Assembly: GCA_000495415.1 (NCBI GenBank)
Contig: AWGX01000798.1
Coordinates: 1 to 5,969, forward strand
Direction: 5' to 3'
DNA from: Smithella sp. ME-1
GTDB lineage: Bacteria > Desulfobacterota > Syntrophia > Syntrophales > Smithellaceae
Length of the DNA: 5,969 nt
Positions 4,748 through 5,969 of the stretch are shown piece by piece. Position numbers and translations under genes: made by a program. The notes under the pieces are model-generated. The model saw only the letters and a list, made by a program, of their open reading frames with translations. It did not search any database and was not told where the DNA came from. Each line of letters starts with the position of its first letter. The stretch's first letter is position 1.

Positions 4748-5860
4748 ATGATAACGAATGCTAATATGTCTGAACATACAAAACCACCTGATTTGGACTC
4801 AGATGCAAATTTCCTTGGGTGGCAGAGAACATTATCGGGGGAATTATTTCCACTCTTCAATATTACTGTCGCGAATCATCCATTATATCATTCTACAGTA
4901 AGTGAAGAGACCTTACGTAGGCTGCGCCTGCGTGTTCCGCGAGTTCTTTCCCCATATCCTGAGACAAAACCATCTCCATGGCATAATCTGGGAATTGAGT
5001 TGAATTATCCTAAGACTGCAAGAGAGGCAATAGAAATGGCCGGATTGGATTACATCGTTGTGAAGAAGCCGAGAGAATTGAAAACGGGATTGAATCAAAA
5101 TGCGTATGCAACAGTACGAACTGATACGGATGAAGTTCTGGGCTTCGTCAATGAGAGTTACACACCAATTCAGAATATTAATGCTTTTACATTTTTCGAC
5201 ACTTTGGTTGCTGAAAATGAGGCGGTCTACGAGACAGCCGGATTTTTTGGCAAGGGTGAATTTATTTGGATATTGGCGAAACTTCCGGGTTACATTAACG
5301 TCCATGGCAACGACATCGTTAATAAATATCTCTTGCTTACAAATAGTCATGACGGCAGTTCACAGGTTCGAGTGAAGCTTACTCCCATCCGTGTAGTCTG
5401 CAATAATACTTTGACGTCTGCATTGCAGGGAGCGGGAGATATTCAAATCATTCACACACCAAACGCAGCGCGGGATTTGGAACAAGCAACCACGACGCTC
5501 GTATTGTCAAAATGCTTATACGAACAACTCGACGTTAAGTTCAACTGTATGGCGGCAAGGAAGGTCACACAGGAGCAACTGCGGGAGTATGTGCAGGCAC
5601 TGGTTCCTGATAACGAAGAGACCGAGAACACTGCAAGGACCGAGAAGATTCGGAACAGTGTACTTCAGTTGCATGACTCCGGCCTGGGCGCACATCTGGC
5701 ACGCGGTACATTGTGGGGAGCTTTCAACAGTGTAGCCGAATACACGGACCATATGATGTTGGGTGAAGATTCGGCCACGCGATTGGATTCAATCTGGTTC
5801 GGTCGCGGAGAACAATTAAAGTTAAAGGCGTTCCATTTAGCACAGCGAATGATGATGTAG
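4748..5860 (+). CDS. DUF932 (phage/plasmid-like) protein with an extra N-terminal domain
   Basis: The 370-residue protein has two parts. Residues about 78-365 match the DUF932 / phage-plasmid-like family: PWHNLG at 77-82 (usually near the N-terminus as PWHGLG), AREAIEMAGLDYIV, GFVNESYTPIQNINAFTFFD, LLLTNSHDGSSQVRVKLTPI followed by RVVCNNTL, and LDSIWFGRG near the end. The biochemical role is unknown; family members occur on phages, plasmids and islands. Residues 22-69 (LGWQRTLSGELFPLFNIT, HP, STVSEETLRRLRLRVPR) resemble a small stand-alone protein that I recall in geobacteria, so this appears to be a fusion. Start choice: AGGA lies seven bases before ATG 4748; the next in-frame ATG (4766) has no such site. 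The gene ends in MMM followed by TAG. It suggests a mobile-element origin for this side of the window. Confidence 0.85.
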   Translation: MITNANMSEHTKPPDLDSDANFLGWQRTLSGELFPLFNITVANHPLYHSTVSEETLRRLRLRVPRVLSPYPETKPSPWHNLGIELNYPKTAREAIEMAGLDYIVVKKPRELKTGLNQNAYATVRTDTDEVLGFVNESYTPIQNINAFTFFDTLVAENEAVYETAGFFGKGEFIWILAKLPGYINVHGNDIVNKYLLLTNSHDGSSQVRVKLTPIRVVCNNTLTSALQGAGDIQIIHTPNAARDLEQATTTLVLSKCLYEQLDVKFNCMAARKVTQEQLREYVQALVPDNEETENTARTEKIRNSVLQLHDSGLGAHLARGTLWGAFNSVAEYTDHMMLGEDSATRLDSIWFGRGEQLKLKAFHLAQRMMM

Positions 5861-5969
5861 CCTGGCTCGGTGAGTGCAGCGATTTAAGACCCCGGTCATT
5901 GATTGTGATACACGGCATCTCCAGGAAGAGACTGTGTCGCAATAGAAAAAATGTCATTCCGAATCCCGA
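5861..5969. other. Right edge: no gene; possible start of a dispersed repeat
   Basis: No supported coding region follows the DUF932 gene. The last bases (TGTCATTCCGAATCCCGA, 5952-5969) resemble the beginning of the TGTCATTCC-type interspersed inverted repeats common in bacterial intergenic regions. The element is cut by the window, so its inverted half cannot be seen. Confidence 0.25.

Noticed and set aside
4913..5350. Minus-strand frame of 145 residues inside the DUF932 gene
   Set aside because: It lies antisense to well-conserved DUF932 motifs and shows no family signal.

Overview
The window looks like an accessory, gene-poor stretch of a chromosome from a deltaproteobacterium (Desulfobacterota), probably near Geobacter/Geotalea. 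This placement is inference. It rests on a multi-PAS/HD-GYP cytosolic sensor, a near-consensus sigma-54 promoter, and a Trp-rich secreted protein followed by a Gln/Arg-rich tail, which I associate from memory with geobacteria. No rRNA, tRNA, CRISPR array or complete transposase is visible.

Left part (1-1299, minus strand): the first 433 residues of a soluble sensor with three PAS domains, running off the window just inside an HD-GYP cyclic-di-GMP phosphodiesterase domain.

Middle part (1505-3204) is a decaying region. A secreted Trp-rich protein (1505-2165, minus) is split by a one-base frameshift at a homopolymer. To its right is the 3' half only of a paralog (2299-2712, minus), whose Gln-rich tail carries an 84-nt period repeat. 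That fragment abuts, within about 3-6 bases, the 3' part of an SGNH/GDSL hydrolase gene on the opposite strand (2713-3204, plus), which lacks its catalytic serine block. The simplest reading is one deletion that removed the 5' halves and shared promoter region of two divergent genes.

Right part (3205-5969, plus strand): a sigma-54 promoter (3373-3389) precedes a small secreted protein made of three repeats with a pair of cysteines each, on an exact 30-residue period. Then come a 72-residue coiled-coil protein, a 53-residue orphan protein and a 370-residue DUF932 protein whose N-terminus appears to be a separate small domain fused on. The leaders of the coiled-coil gene and the 53-residue gene share the 15-mer GGGGCAACAGGCCGT; its 10-base core also occurs, in the same sense relative to the gene, upstream of the PAS gene. 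The leader of the coiled-coil gene can fold into alternative helices.

Nothing shows that the right-hand genes form one operon: gaps are 100-300 bases and hairpins lie between them. The points most worth following are the shared leader element, the sigma-54-driven Cys-repeat protein, the DUF932 fusion and the deletion scar.
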